57,279 bases of DNA from contig NZ_JNFB01000017.1 in assembly GCF_000766145.1 (NCBI RefSeq), forward strand, positions 1 through 57,279. The letters run 5' to 3'. The translations under genes and the position numbers were made by a program. The DNA is from Paenilisteria newyorkensis. GTDB lineage: Bacteria; Bacillota; Bacilli; Lactobacillales; Listeriaceae. The notes below the pieces were generated by a model. That model saw nothing but the letters and a program-made list of their open reading frames with translations, was not told where the DNA came from and searched no databases. Below, in pieces: positions 44,358 through 54,655 of the stretch; position 1 is the stretch's first letter; each line of letters begins with the position of its first letter.

Positions 44358-44939
44358 GTGTCTGAACAAAAAAACAAAAAAGAAAAAGTTGCGCAAGAAA
44401 TCGAAAAAGAAGCGGCAGAAGAATTGAACGTCGTGGAAGAAGAGATGGAAGCTCATAATGAACAAGTAGAAGTGGAATTAACAGAAAATGAGAAGCGTTT
44501 GCTTGAGTTAGAAGAAAAGTTAGCAGCATCTGAGGATCGTTATTTGCGCCTGCAAGCTGATTTTGAGAATGTGAAAAAACGCAATGTGGCAGAGCGTGTG
44601 GCGACTCAGAAATATCGTTCGCAAACCATTGCGGAGGAACTTTTGCCGGCGCTTGATGGTTTCCAGAAAGCACTCGATACGCAAAGTGACTCGGAACAAA
44701 TGGAAGCACTTTTGACGGGCATGAAAATGGTTTATGGCCAAATCATGACGGCGCTAGAAAAGGAAGGCGTGGAAGCAATTCCGGCACTCGGTGAGCAATT
44801 CGATCCGAACTTCCATCAAGCGGTGATGCAAGATAGCGATGACTCGAAAGAAAGCAACGAAATCACGATGGAATTGCAAAAAGGATACAAGTTGAAAGAC
44901 CGCGTTATCCGTCCATCAATGGTAAAAGTAAACCAATAA
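44358..44939 (+). CDS. grpE: Nucleotide exchange factor GrpE
   Basis: Co-chaperone of 193 residues that releases ADP from DnaK. The N-terminal 60 residues are charged and disordered or coiled coil, followed by the long dimer helix with [16 protein letters not shown] and the C-terminal beta domain ending [17 protein letters not shown] start at GTG 44358, with AGAGGTG upstream; an earlier GTG at 44349 is on that site. It lies 14 bp after hrcA and 54 bp before dnaK. Confidence 0.96.
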   Translation: MSEQKNKKEKVAQEIEKEAAEELNVVEEEMEAHNEQVEVELTENEKRLLELEEKLAASEDRYLRLQADFENVKKRNVAERVATQKYRSQTIAEELLPALDGFQKALDTQSDSEQMEALLTGMKMVYGQIMTALEKEGVEAIPALGEQFDPNFHQAVMQDSDDSKESNEITMELQKGYKLKDRVIRPSMVKVNQ

Positions 44940-44993
44940 AACAAGAATCCGGTCGCGTGCATGTGATCGGTAATAATAGGAGGAAATGAAATT

Positions 44994-46835
44994 ATGAGTA
45001 AAATTATCGGTATTGACTTAGGAACTACAAACTCTGCAGTGGCAGTATTAGAAGGCGGAGAAGCAAAAATCATTCCAAATCCAGAGGGCGCGCGTACAAC
45101 ACCATCTGTTGTCGGCTTTAAAAACGGCGAACGTCAAGTTGGGGAAGTTGCGAAACGTGCAGCGATTACAAATCCAAATACGGTAGCATCAATCAAACGC
45201 CACATGGGTACGGATTACAAAGAAACAGTAGAAGGTAAGGACTATTCACCACAAGAAATCAGCGCAATCATCTTGCAATATTTGAAAGGTTACGCAGAAG
45301 ATTACCTTGGTGAAAAAGTAGATAAAGCGGTTATTACAGTACCAGCTTATTTCAACGATGCACAACGTCAAGCAACAAAAGACGCTGGTAAAATTGCAGG
45401 CCTTGAAGTAGAACGTATTATCAATGAGCCTACTGCAGCAGCACTTGCTTACGGTATGGACAAAATTGACAAAGACCAAACGATCCTTGTTTTTGACTTA
45501 GGTGGCGGTACTTTTGACGTATCTATTCTAGAACTTGGCGATGGCGTATTCGAAGTTCACTCAACAGCCGGCGATAACTTGCTAGGTGGAGACGACTTTG
45601 ACCAAAAAATTATTGATTTCCTAGTTGCTGAATTTAAACGCGACAACGGTATCGACCTTTCTCAAGATAAAATGGCGTTACAACGTTTGAAAGACGCTGC
45701 TGAAAAAGCGAAAAAAGATCTTTCTGGTGTGACTAGCACGCAAATTTCGCTACCATTTATCACAGCTGGAGAAGCTGGCCCACTTCACTTAGAAGTAACG
45801 CTTACTCGTGCTAAATTTGATGAATTAACGCATGATTTAGTGGACCGTACGATTGCTCCAACTCGTCAAGCGTTGAAAGATGCTGGACTTTCGGCTAAAG
45901 ATATCGATGAAGTTATCTTGGTTGGTGGGTCAACTCGTATCCCAGCTGTACAAGAAGCAATTAAAAAAGAATTAGGTAAAGAGCCACATAAAGGTGTGAA
46001 CCCGGATGAAGTTGTAGCGATGGGTGCTGCGATTCAAGGTGGCGTCATCACTGGTGACGTGAAAGACGTAGTACTTTTAGACGTAACACCACTTTCTCTA
46101 GGTATCGAAACAATGGGTGGCGTAATGACTCCGCTTATCGAGCGTAACACAACGATTCCAACATCGAAATCACAAACATTCTCGACAGCGGCTGACAATC
46201 AACCAGCAGTGGACATCCACGTATTGCAAGGTGAGCGCCCAATGTCGAAAGATAACAAAACGCTTGGCCGTTTCCAATTAACAGATTTACCACCAGCACC
46301 ACGCGGTATTCCGCAAATCGAAGTTTCTTTTGATATCGATAAAAATGGTATCGTAACGGTTCGCGCGAAAGATCTTGGAACTGGTAAAGAACAAAACATC
46401 GTAATCAAATCTTCTTCAGGTTTAACAGACGAAGAGATTGAAAAAATGGTGAAAGACGCAGAATTAAATGCGGAAGAAGATAAGAAAAACAAAGAAAACG
46501 CAGAACTTCGCAACAATGCCGATCAATTAGTATTCACTGTTGATAAAACGTTGAAAGAACTAGAAGGCAAAGTAGACGAAGAAGAAGTGAAAAAAGCAGA
46601 AGCAGCTCGTGATGAGTTGTCAGAAGCGCTTAAAGGTGAAGACTTTGACGCAATCAAAGAAAAAACAGACGCGTTAAACGAAATTGTTCAAGCTCTTTCC
46701 GTGAAATTGTACGAGCAAGCAGCGGCAGAACAACAAGCAGCACAAGGTGAAAACCCTGAAGGCGGCGCAGCGAACGACGATGTTGTAGATGCTGAGTTTG
46801 AAGAAGTAAACGATGACGATCAAGAGAAAAAATAA
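44994..46835 (+). CDS. dnaK: Chaperone protein DnaK (Hsp70)
   Basis: Hsp70 chaperone of 613 residues. The ATPase domain has [42 protein letters not shown] and [11 protein letters not shown]. The substrate-binding domain begins near 390 ([28 protein letters not shown]). The C-terminal lid ends in the acidic [11 protein letters not shown] tail. It lacks the extra segment of Gram-negative DnaK in the first lobe, as expected for Bacillota. AGGAGGAAATG precedes ATG 44994. Codon use is A/C-rich as in strongly expressed genes. A structured repeat begins right after its stop codon. Confidence 0.98.
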   Translation: MSKIIGIDLGTTNSAVAVLEGGEAKIIPNPEGARTTPSVVGFKNGERQVGEVAKRAAITNPNTVASIKRHMGTDYKETVEGKDYSPQEISAIILQYLKGYAEDYLGEKVDKAVITVPAYFNDAQRQATKDAGKIAGLEVERIINEPTAAALAYGMDKIDKDQTILVFDLGGGTFDVSILELGDGVFEVHSTAGDNLLGGDDFDQKIIDFLVAEFKRDNGIDLSQDKMALQRLKDAAEKAKKDLSGVTSTQISLPFITAGEAGPLHLEVTLTRAKFDELTHDLVDRTIAPTRQALKDAGLSAKDIDEVILVGGSTRIPAVQEAIKKELGKEPHKGVNPDEVVAMGAAIQGGVITGDVKDVVLLDVTPLSLGIETMGGVMTPLIERNTTIPTSKSQTFSTAADNQPAVDIHVLQGERPMSKDNKTLGRFQLTDLPPAPRGIPQIEVSFDIDKNGIVTVRAKDLGTGKEQNIVIKSSSGLTDEEIEKMVKDAELNAEEDKKNKENAELRNNADQLVFTVDKTLKELEGKVDEEEVKKAEAARDELSEALKGEDFDAIKEKTDALNEIVQALSVKLYEQAAAEQQAAQGENPEGGAANDDVVDAEFEEVNDDDQEKK

Positions 46836-46838
46836 GGA

Positions 46839-46959
46839 CAGCGTGTCGACAAACGCTCATCTCCGTCGTTAAAGCCTGCGCGCCGGTGCTCACATACCCA
46901 AGTATGCTCCGCTCCAGTGCTCAACTTTGCCTAGGGTCTAAGCATTTGTCGACACGCTG
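46839..46959 (-). repeat. Structured repeat family 1, copy E (between dnaK and dnaJ)
   Basis: Arms CAGCGTGTCGACAAACGCT (from 46839) and AGCATTTGTCGACACGCTG (to 46959) pair over about 20 positions and are unlike the arms of the other copies. The core, read on the minus strand, has CTAGGCAAAG, CTTTAACGACG and the central hairpin CATAC-TTGG-GTATG. It starts 3 bp after the dnaK stop codon. Confidence 0.87.
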
Positions 46960-46986
46960 AAAATAAGGATTTATTTGCGGGAAGGG

Positions 46987-47015
46987 AGTCAAAGTCTAAC
47001 TGGCTTTGGCTTTTT
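46987..47015 (+). terminator. Terminator-like hairpin between dnaK and dnaJ
   Basis: AGTCAAAG and CTTTGGCT (one G.U) with a 9-nt loop, followed by TTTTTC. Confidence 0.6.
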
Positions 47016-47039
47016 CTCGGTTTTTGAAAGAAATCATGG

Positions 47040-47068
47040 TTTTACTTCGCTAAAACATGTGTTACAAT
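47040..47068 (+). promoter_or_regulatory. Candidate promoter of dnaJ
   Basis: Extended -10 TGTTACAAT (47060-47068) with a weak -35 TTTTAC 17 bp upstream, 44 bp before the dnaJ start. Confidence 0.45.
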
Positions 47069-47111
47069 ACGTTAAGAGAAATACGAGAGAACAAGGAGTG
47101 AGACGCAAAAA

Positions 47112-48251
47112 ATGGCAAAACGTGATTATTATGAAGTGCTTGGCGTTTCCAAAGGCGCCTCGGCAGATGAGATAAAAAAAGCTTATCGTAAACTATCTAA
47201 GCAATATCACCCGGATATTAACAAAGAGGCTGGCGCTGATGAGAAATTTAAAGAAATATCCGAAGCATACGAAATTCTAAGTGATGAATCAAAACGTGCG
47301 CAATATGACCAATATGGACATGTTGATCCTAACCAAGGTTTTGGCGGTGGCGGTTCGTACGGTGGAGGCGGTTTTGGCGGCCAAGGTTTCGGTGGATTTG
47401 AAGATATTTTCGATACTTTCTTTGGTGGTGGCGGTTCGTCTCGTCAAGACCCGAATGCACCGCGTCAAGGTAATGATTTGCAATATAGAATGCATTTGAA
47501 GTTCAAAGAAGCGATTTTTGGTAAAGAGGCTGAGATTGAGATTCCGCGTGAAGAAAGCTGTGACACGTGTGATGGAAGTGGCGCTAAACCAGGAACGCAT
47601 CCTGAAAAATGTTCGCATTGTGGTGGTAAAGGTTCGGTTAACGTCGAGCAAAATACGCCGTTCGGTCGGATTGTAAACAAGCGTACGTGCCAATATTGTA
47701 ACGGCACTGGGAAAGAAATTAAGGAAAAATGTGACACGTGTCATGGTTCAGGTCGCATCACAAAAACGAAAAAAATCAAGTTGAAAGTACCTGCTGGTGT
47801 CGATGATGGGCAACAAATGCGCGTCGCTGGTGAAGGGGAAGGTGGCGTGAATGGCGGACCAAACGGCGATTTATATGTTGTGTTCTCCGTTGCTCATGAT
47901 GAATTCTTTGAACGCGAAGGCACTGATATTTACGTTGAAGTTCCGCTGACATTCGTTCAAGCAGCACTTGGCGACGAAATCGATGTTCCAACCGTTCACG
48001 GCAAAATTCGTTTGAAAATCCCTGCTGGTACACAAACGGGCACGACTTTCCGCTTACGCAACAAAGGGGTTCCGCATCTTCGTGGTAATGGAACAGGAGA
48101 TCAACACGTTGTCGTTAAAATCATCGTTCCGAAAAAACTGGACGAGAAACAAAAAGATATTTTGCGTGAATTCGCGACAACAACCGGCGATAAAGTCGAT
48201 GAAAACAGCGAAGGCTTTTTCGATAAAATGAAACGAGCATTCAAAGGATAA
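47112..48251 (+). CDS. dnaJ: Chaperone protein DnaJ (Hsp40)
   Basis: Type I J-protein of 379 residues that delivers substrates to DnaK and stimulates its ATPase. The J domain (1-70) has the HPD motif in QYHPDINK. A Gly/Phe-rich linker (about 75-110) follows, then four zinc-binding repeats ([32 protein letters not shown]), then the two beta domains. AAGGAGTGAGACGC precedes ATG 47112. The 276-bp gap from dnaK, holding a repeat, a terminator-like hairpin and a promoter-like sequence, suggests partly separate expression. Confidence 0.98.
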   Translation: MAKRDYYEVLGVSKGASADEIKKAYRKLSKQYHPDINKEAGADEKFKEISEAYEILSDESKRAQYDQYGHVDPNQGFGGGGSYGGGGFGGQGFGGFEDIFDTFFGGGGSSRQDPNAPRQGNDLQYRMHLKFKEAIFGKEAEIEIPREESCDTCDGSGAKPGTHPEKCSHCGGKGSVNVEQNTPFGRIVNKRTCQYCNGTGKEIKEKCDTCHGSGRITKTKKIKLKVPAGVDDGQQMRVAGEGEGGVNGGPNGDLYVVFSVAHDEFFEREGTDIYVEVPLTFVQAALGDEIDVPTVHGKIRLKIPAGTQTGTTFRLRNKGVPHLRGNGTGDQHVVVKIIVPKKLDEKQKDILREFATTTGDKVDENSEGFFDKMKRAFKG

Positions 48252-48260
48252 ATAATGAAA

Positions 48261-48305
48261 AAAGGCTCAGGTATTGCGATTCTAGTCATACTGGGCCTTC
48301 TTTTC
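48261..48305 (+). terminator. Terminator of dnaJ
   Basis: AGGCTCAGGTAT pairs with ATACTGGGCCT (one G.U, one bulge), with a T-rich tail CTTTT. Confidence 0.78.
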
Positions 48306-48323
48306 TGAAATGAGGTTGAGAAA

Positions 48324-49265
48324 ATGAAATGGTCAGAGATTGAGATTCATTCTGTAAATGAGGCGGTAGAGCCGATTACATATGCTCTGAACGATTCGGG
48401 AGCAAGCGGGGTTTCGATTGAGGATTCCGCCGATTTGACGCGCGAACATGAGGATCGTTTCGGTGAAATTTATGATCTGCAGGCGGCGGATTATCCAGCG
48501 GAAGGCGTGATTATTAAGGCCTACTTTTTAACGACGGATGACTTTTTGAAGATGGTGCCGGCGATTGAGGCGCGAATTCGTGGTTTGGTGCAGTTTGATA
48601 TTCCACTTGGTGATTTAACTTTTCAGGTCAATGAGGTGAATGACGAGGAGTGGGCGACGGCTTGGAAGAAATACTACCATCCAGTCAAAATCACGGATCG
48701 GATTACGGTTGTGCCGACATGGGAGGACTACACGCCGGAAAATGAGGATGAAATGATTATCGAACTAGATCCAGGCATGGCATTCGGTACGGGAACACAT
48801 CCGACAACGCAATTGTGTGTGCAGGCGCTTGAAAAAATCGTGAAACCTGGCGACGAAGTTATCGATGTTGGGACGGGTTCAGGCGTGCTAAGTATTGCGA
48901 GCGCGAAACTAGGCGCGAAAAGTGTCTTGGCAACGGACTTGGATGAAGTAGCGGTTCGTGCGGCTCGGGAAAACATCGCGCAAAATCATTGTGAGAATAT
49001 CGTAACGATTCAGCAAAATGATTTATTAAAAGGCATCGATCAAAAAGCGGATGTCATTGTGGCGAACATTTTAGCGGAAGTGATTCTGATGTTCCCGAAA
49101 GATGTGCATGCGACATTGAAGCCGAACGGTATTTTTATCGCGTCAGGAATTATTGAGCCAAAGCATGAAATCGTGAAAGAGGCGTTGATTGAAGCGGGTT
49201 TGACGGTGTATCATGTGGAACAAATAACGGATTGGGTAGCTATTTACGCCAAGCGAGGTGAATAA
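48324..49265 (+). CDS. prmA: Ribosomal protein L11 methyltransferase
   Basis: SAM-dependent enzyme of 313 residues that trimethylates ribosomal protein L11. The N-terminal substrate-recognition domain begins MKWSEIEIH, followed by [19 protein letters not shown] and the SAM motif [20 protein letters not shown], then the catalytic NPxY-like region [18 protein letters not shown] precedes ATG 48324. It lies beside rsmE, 5 bp apart, as in most Bacillota where both follow dnaJ. Confidence 0.95.
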   Translation: MKWSEIEIHSVNEAVEPITYALNDSGASGVSIEDSADLTREHEDRFGEIYDLQAADYPAEGVIIKAYFLTTDDFLKMVPAIEARIRGLVQFDIPLGDLTFQVNEVNDEEWATAWKKYYHPVKITDRITVVPTWEDYTPENEDEMIIELDPGMAFGTGTHPTTQLCVQALEKIVKPGDEVIDVGTGSGVLSIASAKLGAKSVLATDLDEVAVRAARENIAQNHCENIVTIQQNDLLKGIDQKADVIVANILAEVILMFPKDVHATLKPNGIFIASGIIEPKHEIVKEALIEAGLTVYHVEQITDWVAIYAKRGE

Positions 49266-49270
49266 GAAGG

Positions 49271-50014
49271 ATGCAGCGATATTTTATTGAGGAAATCAAG
49301 GATGAAACGGCGATTATAACGGGTGATAATTTTCATCATATCGTGCGCGTGATGCGGATGAAGCTGGATGATCAAATTTACCTAGTCACACCAGACGAGC
49401 GTACGGCGATTGCTGGGATTAGCGAGCTGGGAGAAGACTTTGTACGCTTAACGGTTTTATCGTGGAAGAGCGAGTCTACAGAGCTTCCTATTGACATCAC
49501 GATTGCTAGCGGCTTGCCAAAAGGGGATAAACTAGAGCTGATTACCCAAAAAGGGACGGAACTCGGCGCGAAACAGTTCTTGTCCTTTCCGGCGAAACGT
49601 TCCATTTCCAAATGGGATAGCAAAAAAGCGAAGAAAAAAGTGGAGCGTTTAGATAAGATCGCTTTGGAAGCAGCGGAGCAATCACATCGTAGCTTTGTTC
49701 CGAAATTTCGGCATTTAGAATCTTTCCAAGCCTTAATTCAGTCGCTTCCCGATTATGATTATATCGTGGTTGCCTATGAAGAGAGTGCCAAAGAGGGTGA
49801 AACGGCTGCGTTAGCCACAGTTTTTAACCAGATGAAACCAGGCGAATCCGTGCTTGCTATATTTGGACCAGAGGGTGGTTTTTCGACGGAAGAGATTGAT
49901 AAGTTGGAAGCGAATAAAGCGCTCAAAGTGGGGCTGGGGCCGCGAATTTTGCGTACAGAAACAGCGCCATTTTATTTTTTAGCAGCGGCTTCTTATGCGT
50001 TTGAACTTTCTTGA
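49271..50014 (+). CDS. rsmE: 16S rRNA (uracil1498-N3)-methyltransferase RsmE
   Basis: SPOUT-class methyltransferase of 247 residues. An N-terminal PUA-like domain (MQRYFIEE...DNFHHIVRVMRMKLDDQIYLV) leads to the knotted SAM-binding domain with ASGLPKGDKLELITQKGTELGA, FGPEGGFSTEEI and LGPRILRTETAPFYFLAA. AGAAGG lies very close to ATG 49271. It is co-transcribed with prmA. Confidence 0.95.
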   Translation: MQRYFIEEIKDETAIITGDNFHHIVRVMRMKLDDQIYLVTPDERTAIAGISELGEDFVRLTVLSWKSESTELPIDITIASGLPKGDKLELITQKGTELGAKQFLSFPAKRSISKWDSKKAKKKVERLDKIALEAAEQSHRSFVPKFRHLESFQALIQSLPDYDYIVVAYEESAKEGETAALATVFNQMKPGESVLAIFGPEGGFSTEEIDKLEANKALKVGLGPRILRTETAPFYFLAAASYAFELS

Positions 50015-50081
50015 AATGGGTATAGGAGAATAAATCGCCGACTGTTCTGAAAATAAATTAGTGAAAGTTAGCGATTTCATG

Positions 50082-50110
50082 TTGACTCGCCCAGCGGATT
50101 AGTTTATAAT
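50082..50110 (+). promoter_or_regulatory. Promoter of rpsU-yqeY
   Basis: TTGACT (50082-50087), 17-bp spacer, TATAAT (50105-50110), with predicted transcription start near 50117. Confidence 0.85.
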
Positions 50111-50116
50111 TTTTAG

Positions 50117-50237
50117 TGAGTGAATGCAAATAGTATGTGCATTACTTTGGAATCATTCACAGGCTAATCTTGTGCGAGGTTTCCAAATAGCTTAGGGCAT
50201 CCTTGTCCATTTAAGTGTCGGAGGGAGGGAAAGAGAG
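50117..50237 (+). promoter_or_regulatory. rpsU leader with two competing hairpins
   Basis: Leader of about 120 nt. AATGCA (50123-50128) can pair with TGCATT (50138-50143), or GTGAATG (50120-50126) with CATTCAC (50154-50160). They share four bases, so the two full stems exclude each other. A third small stem is GGGCA-TCCT-TGTCC near 50197-50210. The very purine-rich GGAGGGAGGG follows. Autoregulation is possible but not shown. Confidence 0.4.
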
Positions 50238-50411
50238 ATGTCAAAAACAGTAGTTCGTAAAAACGAATCGCTTGAAGATGCTCTTCGTCGCTTTAAACGT
50301 ACTGTTTCCAAAACAGGTACAATGCAAGAAGTTAGAAAGCGCGAATTTTATGAAAAACCAAGCGTAAAACGTAAAAAGAAATCAGAAGCAGCAAGAAAAC
50401 GCAAATTCTAA
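50238..50411 (+). CDS. rpsU: 30S ribosomal protein S21
   Basis: Small basic protein of 57 residues: [20 protein letters not shown] at the start, then [20 protein letters not shown] and a C-terminal [14 protein letters not shown]. This is S21 in full, a late-binding small-subunit protein near the anti-Shine-Dalgarno region that affects initiation. GGAGGGAGGG precedes ATG 50238. yqeY follows 20 bp downstream, the conserved Bacillota pair. It is short enough to be missed by length cut-offs. Confidence 0.97.
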   Translation: MSKTVVRKNESLEDALRRFKRTVSKTGTMQEVRKREFYEKPSVKRKKKSEAARKRKF

Positions 50412-50431
50412 TCGAAGGGACGAAATCAAGC

Positions 50432-50878
50432 ATGAGTCTCCTTGACCAACTGAATGAGGATATGAAACAAGCGATGCGCGCGAAAGAGAAAGAAAAACTT
50501 TCCGTTATCCGCATGTTGAAAGCGGCTTTGCAAAATGAAGCCATTCGTCTAGGTACAGATGATATATCTCCTGAAGACGAAATTACCATTCTTTCCCGTG
50601 AAATGAAGCAGCGTCGTGATTCTTTAGCTGAATTCCAGAAGGCAGATCGAGCTGACCTTGTTGAGAAGCTAGAAGATGAGATGGTAATCGTGCAAAGTTA
50701 TTTGCCGAAGCAACTTTCCGAGGAAGAAGTCGCTGAAATTGTAAAAGTTACGATCGATGAAGTTGGTGCAACATCCCAAGCCGATTTTGGTAAGGTGATG
50801 GCCGCTGTCATGCCGAAGTTAAAAGGTAAAACAGACGGAAATGTAGTTAACAAATTCGTGAAACAATATCTTTCATAA
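50432..50878 (+). CDS. yqeY: GatB/YqeY domain protein
   Basis: A 148-residue helical protein of the YqeY family, related to the C-terminal tail of GatB: MSLLDQLNEDMKQAMRAKEKEKLSVIRMLKAALQNEAI, then YLPKQLSEEEV and DFGKVMAAVMPKLKGKTDGNVVNKFVKQYL. It may bind tRNA, as suggested by homology to the GatB tail; no enzymatic residues are present. Start ATG 50432 with AAGGGAC upstream. Co-transcribed with rpsU; a terminator follows. Confidence 0.94.
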   Translation: MSLLDQLNEDMKQAMRAKEKEKLSVIRMLKAALQNEAIRLGTDDISPEDEITILSREMKQRRDSLAEFQKADRADLVEKLEDEMVIVQSYLPKQLSEEEVAEIVKVTIDEVGATSQADFGKVMAAVMPKLKGKTDGNVVNKFVKQYLS

Positions 50879-50887
50879 ACAAGATCA

Positions 50888-50915
50888 AAAGAGTCAGTTC
50901 GCTGGCTCTTTTTTT
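50888..50915 (+). terminator. Terminator of rpsU-yqeY
   Basis: AAAGAGTCAG-TTCG-CTGGCTCTTT (one G.U) with a TTCG tetraloop, followed by a long T run. Confidence 0.92.
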
Positions 50916-51037
50916 GATGGAATTGATGTGACTGAATTGACCTCGATACATAGGCACGCCGAATAGTACCAAAATCCTGCGCTTTCGTGTATAATGTAGA
51001 CACACGAAGTTAATTTTAGAGTGAAGGGGTTATTTGG

Positions 51038-52000
51038 ATGCCAACAGATCATGAGAATATAAAAATGGACTTAGCGGAAGGTTTTGATGCTAGGGAACTG
51101 TTTGGGAATAACGATGCACATATTACTTTAATTGAAGACGCGTTCGAATTGCAGATTATCACTCGCGGGGAATCGATAACGCTACAAGGGACAGAGATAA
51201 ACGAGGCACACGGGGCGGCGGTTTTGGAAGCGCTAATCAGTGTCATTTTAAAAGATATTCATGTGGATGAACGGGATGTTACCCAAGCGATAAAAATGGA
51301 ACAGAACGGGACTGTGGAGTACTTTGCTAGTCTCTATGATGAAGAAATTACGGTGAATGCGAAGGGTAAAATGATTCGCCCTAAAACGTTTGGACAGCGC
51401 AAATATGTGCGTACGATTGATAAATATGATGTTGTTTTTGGAATCGGACCTGCTGGAACTGGGAAAACGTATCTTGCTGTCGTGAAAGCAGTTGCGGCTT
51501 GGAAAAAAGGAACTGTGAACAAGATTATTTTGACGCGTCCTGCTGTGGAGGCTGGGGAAAGTCTTGGTTTCTTGCCGGGTGATTTGAAGGAGAAGGTAGA
51601 TCCTTATTTACGGCCGGTGTACGATGCTTTGTATGATATTTTTGGCGTGGAGCATACGACACGTTTGATGGATCGCGGTGTGATTGAGATTGCGCCCCTA
51701 GCTTATATGCGTGGACGGACGCTGGATAATGCGTTTGTTATTTTGGATGAGGCGCAGAACACGACGGTTGCGCAGATGAAGATGTTTTTAACGCGTCTTG
51801 GTTTTGAATCCAAGATGATTGTGAATGGGGATACGACGCAAATTGATTTGCCTAAAGGGGCTACGAGTGGGCTTGTGAATGCCGAAACAGTTTTGCGAGA
51901 CGTGAAAAATATCGGTTTTGTGTATTTTGAGCATTTTGATGTGGTGCGTCATCCGCTTGTTGCTGAAATTATTAAAGCCTATGAAGGTAAGTTGAAATAA
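51038..52000 (+). CDS. phoH: PhoH-like ATPase
   Basis: P-loop NTPase of 320 residues, PhoH (not PhoH2) type. Walker A is GPAGTGKTYLA, Walker B is FVILDEAQN, with LTRPAVEAGESLGFLPGDLKEKVDPYLRP and MRGRTLDNAF between, and MIVNGDTTQIDLP after. The N-terminal 110 residues are a KH-like extension of the family. Its cellular role, probably RNA-related, is not established. AAGGGG precedes ATG 51038, and a TATAAT at 50990-50995 lacks a good -35. It leads the conserved phoH-pgpH-ybeY-dgkA-cdd-era run. Confidence 0.95.
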   Translation: MPTDHENIKMDLAEGFDARELFGNNDAHITLIEDAFELQIITRGESITLQGTEINEAHGAAVLEALISVILKDIHVDERDVTQAIKMEQNGTVEYFASLYDEEITVNAKGKMIRPKTFGQRKYVRTIDKYDVVFGIGPAGTGKTYLAVVKAVAAWKKGTVNKIILTRPAVEAGESLGFLPGDLKEKVDPYLRPVYDALYDIFGVEHTTRLMDRGVIEIAPLAYMRGRTLDNAFVILDEAQNTTVAQMKMFLTRLGFESKMIVNGDTTQIDLPKGATSGLVNAETVLRDVKNIGFVYFEHFDVVRHPLVAEIIKAYEGKLK

Positions 52001-52028
52001 GAAGAATGCAAACGAAATGGGGGTACAT

Positions 52029-54164
52029 ATGAAGCCTACGAAAAAATGGACGGATTGGTATTATAAAACGGGAAAAAGATACGTAACGCCAGTCATCTTA
52101 ATCGTCTTATTCATTGTTGCCTTCGTGCTTATTTGTCAAATGGTGAAGCCGGAATCGTATAATGTGAAATTGTTCGAAGTGGCTCAAAAAACGATTCGTT
52201 CGCCGCAAACGATTGAGGATACGCAAAAAACGGCGGAAGAGCAGGCGAAAGCTAAGGCTGATGTCGAGGATGTCTACGTATTCAATCGCGAGACGGCGCA
52301 GAACCGGGAATCACTTGTTAGTTCGTTGTTTGCATATGTGACGGAAGTGAATCGGGAAGCGGCATTAAATGATGCTAAAAATGATAAAATGACGTCGCTT
52401 GATCAGAAATTGGCTTCTTTGAAAGGGAAGTTGTCAAAAGATGTATCGGAGAATATTACGGACGGCGTCAATGCCGCGATGCTGACGACGCTGCTCCAAA
52501 TGAATGCGAAAGATCTGCAAACGGTCGAAAAGGAAGTCGTTAATGCGCTTGATGTGGCGATGGAACAAAGTGTGCGCAGAGATAATTTGACAGATGTGAA
52601 GGTTAGCGCGCGCGATACGATTGAGTTGTCTAATTTGCCAACGAGTTATAAAGGGGTTGCTAAAGCGATTCTATCTTACGCGATTGTGCCTAATGAGGTC
52701 TACAATGCGGCTCAGACGGAAGATCGACGCAAAGAAGCCGCGGCAAACGTGATTCCGGTTAAAATTTTGCAAGGACAGGTTATTGTGCAGGAAGGTCAGA
52801 TTATCGATCGGGAAATTTACCGTCAGCTGGCATTGTTGCATTTATTGGATCAGAAAATGCCGATTAAACAGTATGCTGGATTTGGGCTGTTGTTGCTATC
52901 GCTCGGTGTGATGCTTTATTTCTTTACGAACAAGCAGAAAAATCTAGATAAAGAGCGGAAAAATCAATATGTGCTCGTGTTTTCATCTGTGTATATTGCG
53001 ATATTGCTGATGTTGATGATTATTCGCTTTTTGGAAGGCGTGGATATTAGCAATATTTCGTTCTTGTTCCCAGCCGCATTTGGCCCGATGATTATCAAGA
53101 TTCTGCTCAATGAGAAGTTCGCTTTTATGATGACGATTTTTACATCGGTGACGAGTTTCTTTGTTTTCCAGAGTGACGCGACGGCTGCGGTGAACGTGAC
53201 GGTTTCGACCTTTATTTTACTTAGTGGACTGGCGAGCATTGTCGTTTTAAGGGATTACAGTCGCCGTTCTGCTATTTTACTGTCGGGTTTTGTGGTCGGA
53301 CTAGCGAACATGGCTTTTGTTTTCTTGCTTTTATTAATTAGTAATACGGGACTGCTCACGCTTGCATTTTGGATACCAGTTGGCTATGCTTTCCTAGGCG
53401 GTATTGGATCATTTGTGCTTGGCATTGGCGTGATTCCGCTGTTTGAGACGGTGTTCGGGATACTTACGACGAGCCGTTTGGTGGAACTTGCGAATCCGAA
53501 CCATCCATTATTGAAAAAAATTATGATGAAAGCGCCAGGAACATATCACCATAGTTTGATGGTGGCGAATCTCGCGGAGGCTTGTACGGATGCGATTGGT
53601 GGTAATAGTTTGCTCGTTCGCGTTGGGTGTTTTTATCATGACATTGGTAAGACGATTCGACCGCCGTATTTTGTGGAGAATCAATTGCATGGGATTAATC
53701 CGCATGACCGACTGACGCCGGAGCAGAGTCGTGATATTATTATCGCGCATACGACGGATGGCGCGGCGATTTTGCGAGATAATCATTTTCCACAGCCGAT
53801 TATTGATATTGCGCTACAACATCATGGGACAACGCTTGTGAAGTATTTTTATTACAAGGCAAAAGAGGCAAATCCGGATGTGGCAGAGGCCGATTTCCGT
53901 TACCCTGGGCCAAAACCGCAGACGAAAGAAATTGCGATTATTAATGTCTCGGATAGCGTGGAGGCTGCTGTTCGTTCATGCGAGGCGCCAACAAAGGAAA
54001 AAATTAAGGCGATTGTGGACGGCATTATTGATGATAGAATGCAGGATAAGCAATTTGTGGCATGTGATATTACGTTTCAAGAGATAGAGGTCGTTCGGTC
54101 CACATTATGTTCGACGCTCAATGGAATTTATCATCAACGGATTCAGTATCCTGATGATAAGTAA
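52029..54164 (+). CDS. pgpH: Cyclic-di-AMP phosphodiesterase PgpH (7TM-HD)
   Basis: Membrane phosphodiesterase of 711 residues; the Listeria homologue is an established c-di-AMP hydrolase. Layout: one N-terminal helix (about 20-42), an extracellular 7TMR-HDED domain (about 45-265), seven transmembrane segments (about 270-470), and a cytoplasmic HD domain with [30 protein letters not shown] (HD pair), IIAHTTDGA and [19 protein letters not shown] 52029 follows GGGGGT; an in-frame GTG-type extension to 52017 is less likely. It lies 28 bp after phoH. Confidence 0.96.
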   Translation: MKPTKKWTDWYYKTGKRYVTPVILIVLFIVAFVLICQMVKPESYNVKLFEVAQKTIRSPQTIEDTQKTAEEQAKAKADVEDVYVFNRETAQNRESLVSSLFAYVTEVNREAALNDAKNDKMTSLDQKLASLKGKLSKDVSENITDGVNAAMLTTLLQMNAKDLQTVEKEVVNALDVAMEQSVRRDNLTDVKVSARDTIELSNLPTSYKGVAKAILSYAIVPNEVYNAAQTEDRRKEAAANVIPVKILQGQVIVQEGQIIDREIYRQLALLHLLDQKMPIKQYAGFGLLLLSLGVMLYFFTNKQKNLDKERKNQYVLVFSSVYIAILLMLMIIRFLEGVDISNISFLFPAAFGPMIIKILLNEKFAFMMTIFTSVTSFFVFQSDATAAVNVTVSTFILLSGLASIVVLRDYSRRSAILLSGFVVGLANMAFVFLLLLISNTGLLTLAFWIPVGYAFLGGIGSFVLGIGVIPLFETVFGILTTSRLVELANPNHPLLKKIMMKAPGTYHHSLMVANLAEACTDAIGGNSLLVRVGCFYHDIGKTIRPPYFVENQLHGINPHDRLTPEQSRDIIIAHTTDGAAILRDNHFPQPIIDIALQHHGTTLVKYFYYKAKEANPDVAEADFRYPGPKPQTKEIAIINVSDSVEAAVRSCEAPTKEKIKAIVDGIIDDRMQDKQFVACDITFQEIEVVRSTLCSTLNGIYHQRIQYPDDK

Positions 54165-54175
54165 GGAGGAAGACG

Positions 54176-54655
54176 ATGACTTTAGAGCTTGATTTAATAG
54201 ACGAAACCGAAGAATTGGAGCCTGATGCGCTAGACTTGGTCGAGGGTCTGCTACAATTTGCGGCGAAACGGCTTGAGATTCAAGAAGACAGTGAATTGGT
54301 TGTGACTTTCGTTGATAATGCGCGGATTCAAGAGATTAATCGTGATTATCGTGATAAAGACCAACCGACCGATGTGATTTCGTTTGCGCTGGAGGAAATG
54401 GGTGATGGCGAGACGAAGATTGCATGGGATGAGGATATGGAGGCGCCGCGTATTTTGGGAGATATCATTATTTCCACGGAGCGGGCGTTAGAACAAGCGG
54501 ACGAGTACGGGCATGGATTCGATCGCGAATTAGGTTTCTTGGCGTTACATGGGCTTCTACACCTCCTAGGATACGATCACATGGAACCAGAGGATGAAGA
54601 CGTGATGTTTTCATTACAAAGAGAAGTGTTGAATGCGTATGGACTCGAAAGATAA
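54176..54655 (+). CDS. ybeY: Endoribonuclease YbeY
   Basis: Single-strand endoribonuclease of 159 residues for rRNA maturation and ribosome quality control. The zinc motif [11 protein letters not shown] gives all three histidines, and [20 protein letters not shown] is the conserved strand region. AAGGAGGAAGACG precedes ATG 54176, 11 bp after pgpH. Its 3' end overlaps the dgkA start by 23 bp. Confidence 0.96.
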   Translation: MTLELDLIDETEELEPDALDLVEGLLQFAAKRLEIQEDSELVVTFVDNARIQEINRDYRDKDQPTDVISFALEEMGDGETKIAWDEDMEAPRILGDIIISTERALEQADEYGHGFDRELGFLALHGLLHLLGYDHMEPEDEDVMFSLQREVLNAYGLER

